DNA from: Armigeres subalbatus
Taxonomy: Eukaryota > Arthropoda > Insecta > Diptera > Culicidae
DNA length: 64,000 nucleotides
Direction of reading: 5' to 3'
Assembly: GCF_024139115.2 (NCBI RefSeq)
Contig: NC_085140.1
Location: 158,498,452 to 158,562,451 of the forward strand
Of this stretch, positions 1 through 10,335 are shown in pieces (the stretch's first letter is position 1; the number at the start of each line of letters is the position of its first letter). The notes beneath the pieces were generated by a model. That model was given only the letters and a program-made list of their open reading frames with translations, had not been told where the DNA came from and did not search any database. The position numbers were made by a program, and so were the translations under genes.

Positions 1-371
1 ATCCAACTATCAACAAGACACCCGAATGGTGATAATGGCAATTTGAGGCTAGTTAACGTTGTAATTTTTGTTTCAAAATGTCCAAACTAGCCCCCGATTT
101 GTCAAAAGAAGCCCCGCACGACGGTACGTATTTAATATGTGCAAGATTTTGCGAAGAACGTTTGCAATATATGAAAGTGTCCGGCTTCTGTTTGATTCAA
201 ATTTCTGACTTCGGAGGGATTGGATTTATATTTCGGATACAAAGATTCAAACATCGGACACCTGATTACACAGTACCGGGCAGAATAATTGAAAACAATT
301 TTCACTGCACAGCTCAGACTGTCTTTTAATCATTTCGTTGCATTATTTTAACATGTCATATTAGACTGTCA
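1..371. other. AT-rich flank, no feature seen
   Basis: This stretch lies outside the first transposon. The short open frames have no recognisable domain and no coding signature that I can see. Confidence 0.5.
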
Positions 372-1009
372 TACAGTCTTTTCCCGATTTTGGCAACACG
401 ACCGGATTTTGTTGCCAAAAACGGGAAAAAAATTTCATACAAAATTTCATTTTTTTTTGTTTGCACGATTGAAGCTAAATACTTAGAATAAGTACTACAG
501 AGTATGTGGAGTGTGTTTGAATGTTGCACGTGCATCATAATTGATATTTTTGCTATATTATTCAAAACTCGGAGATTGTAGTTCAATCAAAATTGAAACA
601 AACTCAAGAATGGTAATTAAACGATAATGTAACTAATTAGCCAATTTCATAATACAAATTTAATAATAAATAATATTCGAAATTAACAATAGCGTCGGCC
701 ACGTCCTTACAAAAATTTGTGGTGATAAAAAAAGACGTTTCTATTGTAGTCCATTGAAGTGCTGACTTCAATCTGACATCTCATATAAATTTTAGTCCAC
801 CAAAAATGCTTGTTTTATCATAATTCACTATATAAATCAAATAGCGGACCAACGGATGACTAAATGTGCTACAAATTTTGAATTCTTATATAATGGATTT
901 TGATGGAGGACAAATTTCTTGTGGTCGGTGTGATAAAAGTAAAGTTCTGTGCACAATTATCACTGACACTATGGAAAAAATGAACGCAAGGCATAAGACA
1001 TTCCATTGT

Positions 1010-1260
1010 TTTAGAAAATGGTAACGGAAATCTGCATTCTGCACATTGGTGAAGCGTATCCAATGTAGTGTGAGTATGGGTTAACTACACTCGACTCACT
1101 AAAACCAAATCCCTTTGCACTGGTCGGTCTTCTATCACTCAACCCAGGAATATTTTAGTCCGCAATGATTTTGCCATTTGCGGCATGCCACCTCTGACAC
1201 TCGACAGCAGTCAACCTACGGACAAACTGATGCTCGTTACAAATCATCGCACTCCAGTTC
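1010..1260 (-). mobile_element. Diverged 3' end of a retroelement, same family as the insert at 37832-39522
   Basis: The stretch GGTAACGGAAATCTGC near 1019, followed by CGACTCACTAAAACCAA about 80 bases on, matches the 3' end of the poly(A)-tailed retroelement at 37865-37965 (GGTAATGGAAATCTGC, then CGACCCACTAAAACCAA). The orientation is the same, so the copy points to the minus strand. No long poly(T) tract remains, only a short T run at 1009-1012, so this is an old, tail-eroded copy. The right limit is uncertain. Confidence 0.55.
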
Positions 1261-2359
1261 TCCATGCACTACTTTCATTATTATAAATTTGAAAAGATGG
1301 AAGAATCCTACATCAGACTGAATAGGGAAGCAATCACAAACAGAACACTCGAGTGCGGGCATTGAAATTGTGAGTGAGCATTGATCTATTACAGGCCTGG
1401 TAGCGGGTCACTTTTTAGTGACATGGTCACTTTTTTCGGACAAGTCACTAAAAAGTCTCTTTTTTCGACCTAAAGTCACTAAAGTCACTTTTTCTCACAA
1501 AAAGTCACTTTTTTCAACTATTTTGAATCTATTGACTAATTTTTTTTTAAATAGAGCTTTATGTATGCGTCGGAAGATGCTTCGTTCATGGCGGGAGTTA
1601 AATTACGGATCTTGGAAAAGTGATCGCTCTGAATCTTCGCCAGCCATTCAACTCGCTGCTCATTTCACATGTATGTAGCTTATTGAAGGTGTTTTACGTC
1701 ACAAATTATAAATTAGTATACAGTCATGCAAGCAGAAGACCTGCTGATTTCGATTTTCCTTAACTCAAACTTTATACAGTAGGGGAAGGTGGGGATTCTT
1801 GATTCCCCTGTTTTACCGAGAACTAAAGTAGTATTATTATAGCGCATGTTTATAATAGATCCTCTAGACAAATGATTCTTTTATTGACAACCTTATTTAC
1901 TCTATTATTAACTGTGTTTTGTTTCTCCTAAAGATGTACTTAGTGGCCACGCAAAATTTGAACAACTTCTCCTAATAATGACCAAATACTATCATTTTTG
2001 CACAGCCCAATAAATGATCTTCACTGATAAAAATGCCAACATTCCACCACAATTTCAGGATATTTTGATTTTGAGTTGTTGTCTCAATATGATAAGACTT
2101 GATCCCTCATTAGTCATCCATACAAAAAATTGGCGAAAAAATTCAAAAAAAAATAAAAATTGTTTTCAAACGGCATTTTTTTTTGTAGATTTGAGAGATG
2201 TAATGGAGGGTTTTCCCAAAAAACTATTTATGGAGTAGATATCATAGAAAGTATATCAAGTCTCCCCAGTTTTGAAAATTGCATGTGCTGTCGAATAGTA
2301 AAAATCGTTCACGAAGCAAATCGGAAAATATGCGTATTTTGGAAGAAAAATATTCAAAT

Positions 2360-2480
2360 GTTCAGAGATCATGGTCCTGCATTTTAAGCTGGAGGTCGGG
2401 AGTTCAATCCCAGGCCCGTTGTACCTGAATCTTCGTAATTTTTGTTTCGTGTTCTACCAAAACGATCCGTTCTGTTGTTT
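2360..2480 (+). mobile_element. Possible tRNA-derived SINE fragment
   Basis: GGGAGTTCAATCCCAGGCCC at 2398-2417 resembles the B box of a tRNA-type pol III promoter and its arm. It is followed by T-rich unique sequence, as in a tRNA-derived SINE body. No clear A box, tail or target duplication was found, so this is a fragment call. Confidence 0.4.
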
Positions 2481-2604
2481 CTTTCGCACTAAAAATTCTA
2501 AAAACTTCCGTGGCACCTATGACTAATCACGCAGATTTTTGCCGAGAAAACATTTTTCGGAAAAGAAAATCAGGTCTATATTATTCGCTCACTTCCAGTG
2601 CTTA

Positions 2605-2813
2605 CACACTTAAAATAAATCGCCGAATTCGGTAAAATTTTGCCGAAATCTCAACAGCAGAACTGTTCGGTAAATAATTTAACTGATTTTCGGTGATTTT
2701 GACAGTTGAGCAATGGAAAAAAATTCAAAAAGTCTGTAAAATAAATTACCGAACGGTTCTGCTGTTGAGATTTCGGTAAAACTTACCGAATACGGTGAAA
2801 TGAGTTAAGTGTG
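2605..2813. mobile_element. MITE, CACACTTAAAATAAAT family, TA duplication
   Basis: A 209-bp foldback. The left arm starts CACACTTAAAATAAATCG and the right arm ends with its diverged complement TTAAGTGTG. Inner arm segments such as TCTCAACAGCAGAAC pair well with the opposite arm. TA lies on both sides (2603-2604 and 2814-2815), so it was probably mobilised by a Tc1/mariner-type transposase. Relatives with the same ends are at 24733-25002, 40688-41014 and 56337-56519. It is inserted within the hAT-like element. Confidence 0.75.
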
Positions 2814-3186
2814 TAAGCTTGGTTTACTGCACGTATTTGCTACTCTATTATGACCAGATCAGCTGTTCTTGCACAGAGACTAGCACTCTTCTTCAATGTG
2901 CAAGTACTGGTGATCCCATTTATTAGGGTCACTCTGCCACGTCAGGATGCAAGTCAAAGTAGGGAAGGGGGAAGAAATGATGATGCAATCACTCGTCTAC
3001 TGCAAGTCGAATATACCTCTGCACTTTCCACGACTTCATGCAGAATTTGTAGGAATTTTTGGGTTAGTTTCGTGGCTGTCTTAATGGTAAACGAGCTGTT
3101 AATGTAACAGGATAAGAGAAAGCAACTAATAGAATTTATTATTGGTTGGATGTAGAAAACGAGCTTTTTCATTCATTTTCAATTCT

Positions 3187-3385
3187 AGCAGTTGAAACTA
3201 GAATAGTCAAGTTGAAGGTATAGCATTGAAATGGAAGTCCATTTCCAGTTCAAGCGATTACTAGAACATGAGAAATATAGAGAAAGACACAAAAGTAGGA
3301 GAATTAAACGGATTGAACCCACGACCTCCTGCATATAAGGCAGAAGCAGTAGTCATATGACTACCAAGCCCGTGTTTCGCTCACT
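3187..3385 (-). mobile_element. tRNA-derived SINE, copy 1 of two
   Basis: On the minus strand the tRNA-like head lies at the right side. It has an A-box-like TGGTAGTCATATGACTACT and a B-box-like GGTTCAATCC. A unique body follows and ends near GACTATTCTAG. A second, diverged copy in the same orientation lies at 8695-8905 and is alignable over about 200 bp, which shows a dispersed family rather than a chance match. I do not recognise its published name, and it is not Feilai. Confidence 0.65.
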
Positions 3386-5147
3386 TTCAGTGGCGTAAAA
3401 AATAATTTGCTCGCAAGACTACTCATAGTTTTGAGTAGTCCTGCTTTTGACTGATATTGAGTAAAATTTCCGTGAGATTAAAAGAGAGAGCAATACAAGT
3501 TTACTTAGTCACTTAGTATATAAAAATTAGCGTGTACGATTTTCATTTCTTTTTTGAGTTCGTTCTAAGAAAAAAGAGTGGTGAGTGAAATATGTTTTCC
3601 GCCACAAATCACTAAAAAAAGGTTCTCCTTCGACCCGTTTCATTTCGTCTTATCGAACTTGCAATTGAAACTGAAAGTCACTATTTGGTCACTTTTTCTG
3701 CAACTGAAAGTCACTATTTGGTCCCTTTTTTCGTCAGCTTTAGTCACTAAAGTCACTATTTTGAGCGGCATCGGTCGCTACCAGCCCTGCTATTACAACC
3801 GTAGCATCCATAGCCAATGAGTGAACTGCCTCGCTCAGATGGATACCAAACAACGAGGAGGAGTGATCATTTCTGTGATAAACAATGAGCAACACCATCT
3901 AACAAGCCAAGCCGTGGTGAGGTATTCATGTAAGCAACGATTTTCGCATTAGTACCTCGCTCTTCTTTCAAGGTGATAAGATAGGCGACAGAAAGTATCA
4001 ACGCCTCTCATTCAGTGTGCTAGAGTTCAAGACTCATAGAGGTCTTCATTTTTAGGATGCTTGAATGGCTTTTATATCAGCACACCGTAACGACGCTCAT
4101 TTTTGTGTTACCAAGTGATTCGCTTCAATAGGCTTCCCTTTGGTGAGCGTTGAAGATCATAAAAGGTAAATCATCGAAAGTCCAATTTCAAAGATCCTAG
4201 AAAGCTCATAACTTGCCCCGCGGAAGAGCATCAAGTTGGCTTAGATTAACCCGATTTTTTCTCATCATCTGATTTTTTTCAATGCCTGCTTGAGAGCCTT
4301 ACGATTACATGTTACCAAATTCTTACCATCACTGTTGAGCTGTTGGCAAACATGCTGGAATCAAAAGGCTCGTTATGCAATTGACACATCATGAAACTGG
4401 AAAAGCCAACAGTGTTCTGATATTAATCACAAGACAAACTTGCGCCAATTCAAAAAAATAAGACTCTTTGAAATAAAATGGTTGCTTATTGTCTATACGG
4501 GAATGTAACAGAAAGACGGATAAAATGATAAAATGACAGTTCTCGGCTGGTACCAGAAAAGAGGCGCATAATGAGCAAAACGACTTGATGGCTATATAGC
4601 GCATTTAGAAAATCGAATGTGCTAATCACTAGCAATAAAACCTACTGGGGTTTACTCATATAGTACCGTTTGCATTGTAATGTAAACAGGGGGCTTCGCT
4701 TATTAGGTTTTGTACTATATTCAACGGTGTGAGTCAGCTTGTCGACGACAACATCAGTGAGAATGACTAAAAATACGACATTCTACGGTGGGCTGGTTAG
4801 ATTAGGATAGTGTGAATAGGGACATGGAAACGTAAATAAAAAGAGCATAAAAGTTTCAATAGAAATTGTTTGCAATGAGCGTGATACATGTGGTGCTTCA
4901 TTATTTCAGTGAACGTGCCCACTATTCGTACAGAGACCATAATACGCATGTAAACCTTAATAACATTCACTTTTGGTTTTGTTTATCCTATTACATATTA
5001 ATGAAAAGGTTTTAGCTCTAAAAAGTAATAAAAAAAATATTTTCGAGGATGTTGCCAAAATCGGGAAGAAAATGTTGCCAAAAACGGGTGTTGCCAAAAT
5101 CGGGGGTAGACAAAAACGGGTGTTGCCAAAATCGGGATGGGACTGTA

Positions 5148-5384
5148 TTAGACTGTAACTATACTAAAACAAGACAAAACTATTAGTCTTTCCGATCCAG
5201 CTTGACGAAACATTTCAAAGAAATATTTCAGAAAATTTCCCATACAAATTGAAGCGTCCGAAGTTTGATTGTTTCCGAAATTTGATAATTCACCTCAATT
5301 CTAAACAGTTTTTGCATCTCTTTTATTGTCGTTCGTTATCTAATGAGAGCGATTTCTGCATACCCTGGCCTAGCGCTCTTAACA
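5148..5384. other. Short unassigned AT-rich stretch
   Basis: Nothing recognisable lies between the TA-flanked transposon and the Jockey-type fragment. Confidence 0.4.
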
Positions 5385-6235
5385 TTTTACCTTTGGCAGA
5401 TGAATCAAATATTTGGTGAGTGTGTTAATGATTAGGATGTTGTCCACTCTACTAGCCAGGCATTGGTTCGTGTTGTTTATTTGCCTTTGAAAGCGCCTTT
5501 TTGAAAGCGTGGATGTCGCTGATAGTCGATCGTCCACGCCCTTTTGGAATCTGCCGGAGTTGACTCGAAGATAGTTTCGCCGGTACTGCAGATGCCGATT
5601 TACCGCGAAGCCCACATTCGCCCACACCGGATAGTGACCCGAGCTGAGCTCCTTGTAGACAACCGGTTGCGAGAGGTGGTCTTTCATGTTAGTGATGTAC
5701 AGGTTGATTGTTGCATGGACTCCGCATTGATTCATCTGAGCGGGAGAATCTTCATGATCGCGTAGTGGCCTTTCTCCGCATCGCTGCTCCAGATGGCACA
5801 GTTTCAATAGCCACGACTGTTGCCAAATGCTTGATGTCTGGCATTCAGGTCGCCGGCAATGGCGTACTCACCTTGCTGCGCGTTGGCTTGAAGATGTCCT
5901 GGAAGATGAATGGCGGTCGTTGGGGTAGATGAGCGTGATTGTGCTGACAGAAGTGGTAGATTCAAATCCGATGGCCTCGATGACATTCAATTGGAAGCTT
6001 GGCAGCGTGCGACAGTAGATATTGTATCGAAGAGCGATGGTCACACCACCTTTCCAGGTCGGCCGGGCGAATCTCACTATGCAAAAGTACGGGATTGTAA
6101 CCAACGTTCACCCCCAGTTTCAGTAGGCGATGAACGCCTTCTCCTTAGAGGAATTTTTCAGCTCAATTGTTTTGCTCTTAAGCGAGCAAGCGTTCCATTT
6201 GATCAGGCTCACCCCTTAGCAGTCTGATCAAATGG
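5385..6235 (-). pseudogene. Decayed Jockey-type LINE endonuclease region
   Basis: Read on the minus strand, the fragment moves in order through an apurinic-like (APE) endonuclease. KWNACSLKSK, a WNA-type N-terminal motif, lies near 6215. AGDLNARHQAFGN, the catalytic GDLNA motif, is near 5860. ELSSGHYPV, equivalent to the SDH motif with D replaced by G, is near 5650. The frame changes at least twice between them, and stops are present, so no active protein can be made. The Asp-to-Gly change at the SDH site would also remove a catalytic residue. Motif wording matches Jockey-clade elements, in which the endonuclease is followed by reverse transcriptase. Here the sequence is lost just after the endonuclease. 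Confidence 0.75.
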
Positions 6236-6319
6236 ATCGTTTGCACCCCCAGGCATTTTCAACGATGAAAATGCCTGAGTGAAAACCTGGTCGAAACGGG
6301 TGGCAAAGGTGCTAAAGGT

Positions 6320-6577
6320 GCCTTCCTTAGCTGTGTGTTAACATGCGCAGCTAAAGGTGGCTGTTGGGGTCGATTCTCTGTCCAGTTTTCTCGATTTCCT
6401 TGGGCAGAAAAGTCAGCATCATCGTGTTTGCCTCATATTATACAAATTCAAAAAATGGTTGTTTGACTCAGAAACCTCGCAGTTAATAACCGTGGAAGTG
6501 TATTGAACACGAGGTGGTATTGAAGTTGCCAGGCGGCAATGTCCCAGTGGGGGATGTAATGACAATAAGAAGAAGTA
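6320..6577 (+). mobile_element. Feilai-like tRNA-derived SINE (diverged)
   Basis: A degraded B box (GGTCGATTCTC at 6367-6377) is followed by the tRNA-unrelated block containing GAAACCTCGCAGTTAATAAC and GTGGAAGTG. The copy ends near GGGGGATGTAATGACAATAA with a short GAAGAAG triplet tail. This is the order I recall for Feilai of Aedes aegypti. The opposite-strand copy at 10086-10335 shares the same blocks. The 5' limit is approximate. Confidence 0.75.
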
Positions 6578-6706
6578 GTCGAGTGGTGAGGTGCGTGAAG
6601 ATCGGAACCGGTTGTTCTTCGGCAGGTTCTTGGTTGAAGTCTTGTTTTGGATTTCTAGGAACTCCGTCTGATTCGGACAAACCTGATAACCTTTCGGTGC
6701 AACATT

Positions 6707-6869
6707 GGGGCTGTCCATATACCACGTGGACAGTTTAGGGAGGAGGGGGTATATCAAATGTCCACGGTTCACACGAAATTTTAAAAATTTGTATGAGCAA
6801 GTGTACACACTGGGGGAGGTGGTATCTAAAACTGATCAAAACTTCTCCACCTGGTATATGGACAGTCCC
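6707..6869. mobile_element. MITE with GGGGCTGTCCATATACCACG ends
   Basis: A 163-bp foldback whose arms read GGGGCTGTCCATATACCACG on the left and, reverse-complemented, GGGACTGTCCATATACCAGG on the right. ATT lies on both sides, consistent with a 3-bp duplication of the PIF/Harbinger type, though that is weak evidence. A partial relative starts at about 40413 (GGGGCTGTTCTCATACCACG). Confidence 0.65.
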
Positions 6870-7179
6870 ATTGTTGTACGAAGCGATAAATTCAGAAAAA
6901 GATTAATCATATTTTTCAAATAAATTGTATTTTTTTCGTTTTTCTTGTAGTATAATATATCAGATACAAATTTTAAAGTAGGATTGTTCACCGTACAGTC
7001 TTTTTAGTTGAAACATCGCTTTTATTTATTTTTTATTCGAGTAAGCTTATGTATACCTTATAATAATTTTTGATGTTTTCTTCTACTTTCAGGTAAGTTT
7101 TCTACAATGATGTGCCGTTCTGTGATTCAGGTGATATTTTGAATGTTTTGAAAAGGATCGATTTTGGTGCAGATACATA
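6870..7179. other. AT-rich spacer, nothing seen
   Basis: No coding signature, repeat pair or RNA-like structure is evident. Confidence 0.4.
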
Positions 7180-7206
7180 CAGTGACCGGCATAATAAAAA
7201 GTCCAC
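7180..7206. mobile_element. Lone Tc1-like terminal repeat
   Basis: CAGTGACCGGCATAATAAAA directly follows a TA at 7178-7179. This is the form of a Tc1-like transposon end. I found no matching opposite end in the window, so it is either a solo relic or chance. Confidence 0.35.
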
Positions 7207-7242
7207 TTGCCGTTTTTCATAAAAACGGTCAACTTTGGATAC

Positions 7243-7809
7243 CTACCCGATCAAGAATGCATAACATAACTATAACAAGGGGAGATATTTATTTCAGAAA
7301 AATATTGTAACAAAATGTGTTATAAATTTTGCTGGTTGGTTGTTAAAATAACAAAAATTATATCAAAAATACCTCTAGCCGTAACATAATTAAAACAGAG
7401 GTTGATACTTTCATATCAACATTATAACAAACGTTGATATATTTCTTCTGTACAAAAATCTACTTTCAAGGTAATTGCCTACATCACGGATAGAAATCTG
7501 GTACGCTACCACGCCGGGTTTTCCATCCATAATATAGGCAATTAACTTTGTCCCAACTATGTATTAATATCGAGCGGGTACAAGTTATACTAAAGGTGAT
7601 TACCTCCGATTTTTTTCCAAAGTCTACAAAAAATGTAGGCAATTATTTTGTGAAAATATTCATAACTAATGTTGTTATAATTTTGATATGAAATAAAACT
7701 AGCCGAAGACACATTTTTACCGAATTATCTAATGATAACACACGTTTTTTAAATAACAACAATTGATAAAATTGAGTTATAATTTTGTTATGCATTCCTG
7801 ATCGGGTAG
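7243..7809. mobile_element. Non-autonomous inverted-repeat element, 567 bp
   Basis: The left end CTACCCGATCAAGAATGCAT and the right end, ATGCATTCCTGATCGGGTAG, are near-perfect inverted repeats and stay alignable for at least 33 bp. The interior is AT-rich, with repeated ATAACA-type words and no transposase frame. A target duplication is not obvious. Confidence 0.65.
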
Positions 7810-8035
7810 ATCTCGGTTGCGTGTGAACAAATTTTGCTGATAATTTGACCAGTAGAAAATTATTGCGGTAAAAAAATGGCAAAAAAAATATTTTTAAAAT
7901 GAATGGTCGAAACTTCAGATCAGAACAACCGAAAAGAACTTATCGAAATTTCTGTTAAAGTACGCTTTACCAATCTATGATTAAGTTCTGGATCACTTCA
8001 TCAAATTCTGAGATATTTGCTGTCGTAAAAATTGC

Positions 8036-8430
8036 CACCAGCGCATTTTTTTTTCTAAGCAATTTCTGCCGGTAATTTTAGAGATTATACACAGTTCTTA
8101 CTCTGCTATAACCGCAGGTGGCCACCAGACGGCCTAATCCGGAACAACCGTAAAAAGTGTCATTTTGGAAAGTTTGTCCTACAACAGCGCATTTTTTTCT
8201 AAGCACCTTCTGTCGGTGATTTCAGAGTTCATACACAGCTCTTACTGTGCTATACCCACAAGTGGCCACCAGACAGCTTTCTGAATCCAGAACATCCGTA
8301 GAAATGGTCATTTTGTGAAGTTCATCCTAGAGCAGCGCAATTATTTCTAAACCATTTAGGACGGGGGTTTGAGAGATATTTCACAGATATTACTCTGCCA
8401 TGACCGTGTGGATGTGTTTGTAATGGTTAT
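8036..8430. repeat. Imperfect tandem repeat, period about 147 bp
   Basis: The phrase CAGCGCA(T/A)TT..TTTCTAA recurs near 8039, 8184 and 8333. Each is followed by similar text including ACACAG.T.TTACT and TGGCCACCAGAC. At least 2.5 diverged copies are present. Confidence 0.65.
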
Positions 8431-8557
8431 TTTCAAATTCCTGAAAATTCCTCAATAAGGTACCATACCTAATTGAGAAACATATAGTGCACTTTGCCTT
8501 ACTTGATGTATTGTAACTCGATTGGAATCCAGGATAGCGCGATCGATTTCTTGATAA

Positions 8558-8656
8558 TCCCAACAAACATTGAATGCTGTTAGAGTTCTTATTTAGGAAA
8601 AAACAAGCTACTTCAGCTAAAAAACTAGCTTATTTAGCATAGATTGTTTGTTGGGA
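8558..8656. mobile_element. Very short MITE (99 bp) with TCCCAACAAAC ends
   Basis: TCCCAACAAACATTGAATGC at the left pairs with GCATAGATTGTTTGTTGGGA at the right. The same terminal word also occurs alone near 25178. The unit is short enough to be a minimal hairpin. Confidence 0.6.
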
Positions 8657-8694
8657 TGTGATAGGAACGCAAAAGACGGAATTCTAATTGGTTA

Positions 8695-8905
8695 CTGCTC
8701 GAGTAGTCAAGTTGAAGGTTCATGATTGAAATGGAAACCGTGCGAAAATCAATTTCTTGCTCTAGCGATTGCTGGAACATGAGGAATATAGAAAAAGATA
8801 CAAAGTAGGAGAATGAAATGGGTCTGAGATCGAATCCACGGCCTCCTGTGTATGAGGCAGAAACGGTAGCCATATGACTACCAAGCACACTTTTCTGAAC
8901 ACATT
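8695..8905 (-). mobile_element. tRNA-derived SINE, copy 2 of two
   Basis: The minus strand carries GGTAGTCATATGGCTACC as an A-box region and GATTCGATCTC as a degraded B box. The body matches the copy at 3187-3385, including GACTACTCGAG-like text at the end and CTCATGTTC in the middle. The two differ at roughly a quarter of positions by eye, so both are old. Confidence 0.65.
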
Positions 8906-9009
8906 GGTTTTCAAATCCCAAATAACTGTAAATGCCGGCACTTTTAAAATCCACATATTTTGAGATATCTAACAAAACCCATGTTTTACTACCCAGCGGA
9001 TGTAATCCA

Positions 9010-9665
9010 AACTAAACAGTTTTTCATTATATTGGTTTTCATCCTCGAACAGCTGTGTAGAAGACGGCCACCCTCTAATATCACAGATCCGGGAATATAT
9101 AACCAAACTGGTGATCTCTCATGCACTAGCACTACTCTACGGATGAATTTTTAACTTCACATTTTTTTCAACATATTGGCTTACAACCCCTGAACAACTT
9201 TGTAAAAGACGGCAATTTTCTAAATCCCATAGATCCCGGGATATCGAACTAAACTAACGGATCTCTCATATACACTAGCGCCGCTTTACGGCTGAATTCT
9301 GAACTAAACAGTTACACAACATTTTAATTTACAATGCTCGAACAACTTTGTAGAAGACGGCAACTTTCCAAATCACACAGATCCCGAGATATCGAACTAA
9401 ACTGATCTCTCATATACACTAGCGCCGCTTTACGGCTGAGTTCTGAACTAAACAGTTTCACTACATATTGGTTTACAATGTTCAAACAACTTTGTAGAAG
9501 ATGATAAATTTCTAAACCAAATAGATCCCGAGATATATATCAAACCAAACTGATCTCTCATATACAGTAGCGCCACCTTGGGGATGAATTCCAAACTTAT
9601 CAGTTTCCCAACATATTGGTTTTCAATCCTCGAATAACTTTGCATAATAGCGTCGCTAAGTGGAA
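9010..9665. repeat. Tandem array, about 146-bp unit, five copies
   Basis: The block AAACAGTT...TTGGTTTTCAATCCTCGAAC recurs at about 9015, 9158, 9305, 9450 and 9597, a spacing of 143-147 bp. Each copy also holds AACTTTGTAGAAGACGGCAA, CAGATCCCGAGATAT and CTCTCATATACACTAGCGCC. Copies diverge, so the array is old. The period is close to the array at 8036-8430 but the sequence differs. Confidence 0.8.
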
Positions 9666-10085
9666 GAATTCCAAATTATTTTTTCCTTGACTCATAGGGC
9701 TGCATGGGATCGATCATAGACGGATTTAGATTTGTTTCACTACGCCAGGATTTTAAGAAATGTTACAAGAAACACATCGCCGTTTATTCATAAAATTGCC
9801 TATTTTTACCGGTGTTCCGTTGGTTCCGGATCTTCCAGAGGACCAGCAGAAGATTCATTGAACTTGAAAAATGCCCTTAATGAGAGTATATATCCCCTTT
9901 ATTATTTTCCAGAAAAAATATAATTTTAATTGGCTTCAATATAACGGATTTTCGGACTGTTGTACTTTTTACAACACGCGAGTCTCGTGTTATGAAAGTT
10001 GATGCGAGTTAGGAAGTTATTAAAAGAAGACTATGGATAATTCAAGGCCTGGATAAATTCTTACTAGAATATATGCAAGTCTTCT
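9666..10085. other. Unassigned AT-rich stretch
   Basis: No recognisable element or gene. Short open frames here lack domains. Confidence 0.4.
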
Positions 10086-10335
10086 TCTTCATCATTGACA
10101 TTACATCCCCCACTTTGACATTGCCGCCTCGCAGCTTATTGTTCATTAGGCACTTCCACAGTTATTAACTGCGAGGTTTCTAAGACAAGTTACCATTTCT
10201 GCATTTGTATATCATGAGGCTAACATGCTCAGGGAGTTTAGACAATTTCCAATCCGAAAATTGACTAGACTGGCACCGGGAATCGAATCCAGCCACCCTC
10301 AGCATGGTCTTGCTTAGTAGCCGCGTATATTACTG
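10086..10335 (-). mobile_element. Feilai-like tRNA-derived SINE (well preserved)
   Basis: On the minus strand the order is a tRNA-like head with GGCTACTAAGCAAGACCATG, then the B box GGATTCGATTCCCGGTGCC, then GAAACCTCGCAGTTAATAAC, AAGCTGCGAGGCGGC and GGGGGATGTAATG, and finally a GAAGAAGAAG tail at the left edge. Head, unrelated body and triplet tail together match what I recall of Feilai, a highly repeated SINE of Aedes aegypti. Transcription would be by RNA polymerase III and spread would rely on a partner LINE. Confidence 0.85.

Larger units (their letters stand above)
1392..3789. mobile_element. hAT-like non-autonomous DNA transposon with AGTCACT subterminal repeats
   Basis: The ends are CAGGCCTGGTAGCG at 1392 and CGCTACCAGCCCTG ending at 3789, which match at 13 of 14 positions as inverted repeats. 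The 6-mer CTATTA lies immediately outside both (1386-1391 and 3790-3795), a target duplication in the hAT range of 5-8 bp. Inside each end, about 110 bp is packed with the motif AGTCACT and its complement, as in hAT subterminal transposase-binding repeats. No transposase frame is visible. The element sits inside the TA-flanked transposon 374-5145 and carries a MITE (2605-2813), SINE-like sequence near 2385 and a SINE (3187-3385). A lone end of the same family is at 62505-62640. Confidence 0.75.
374..5145. mobile_element. TA-flanked DNA transposon remnant (Tc1/pogo-like ends), 4.8 kb with inserts
   Basis: The left end begins CAGTC and runs into CCCGATTTTGGCAACAC from 374. The right end, 5090-5145, is its reverse complement and ends GACTG. 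A TA dinucleotide abuts both ends (372-373 and 5146-5147), the duplication expected of Tc1/mariner/pogo elements. The motif GTTGCCAAAA(T/A)CGGG recurs several times just inside the right end (5048-5137), as subterminal repeats. No transposase frame survives: 374-1391 and 3790-5145 hold only short open frames. Removing the hAT-like insert (1392-3789) leaves about 2.4 kb. The superfamily is inferred from the TA duplication and the CAGT start only. Confidence 0.7.

Noticed and set aside
1777..2270. Possible MITE starting GGGGAAGGTGGGG after a TA
   Set aside because: No inverted partner could be found downstream.
2385..2420. A genuine tRNA gene at the B-box-like sequence
   Set aside because: No cloverleaf can be formed around it; only the T arm resembles a tRNA.
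358..5160. TTAGACTGT found on both sides of the 4.8 kb TA element, considered as a longer target duplication
   Set aside because: The two copies are not placed symmetrically relative to the element tips. TA alone fits the ends.
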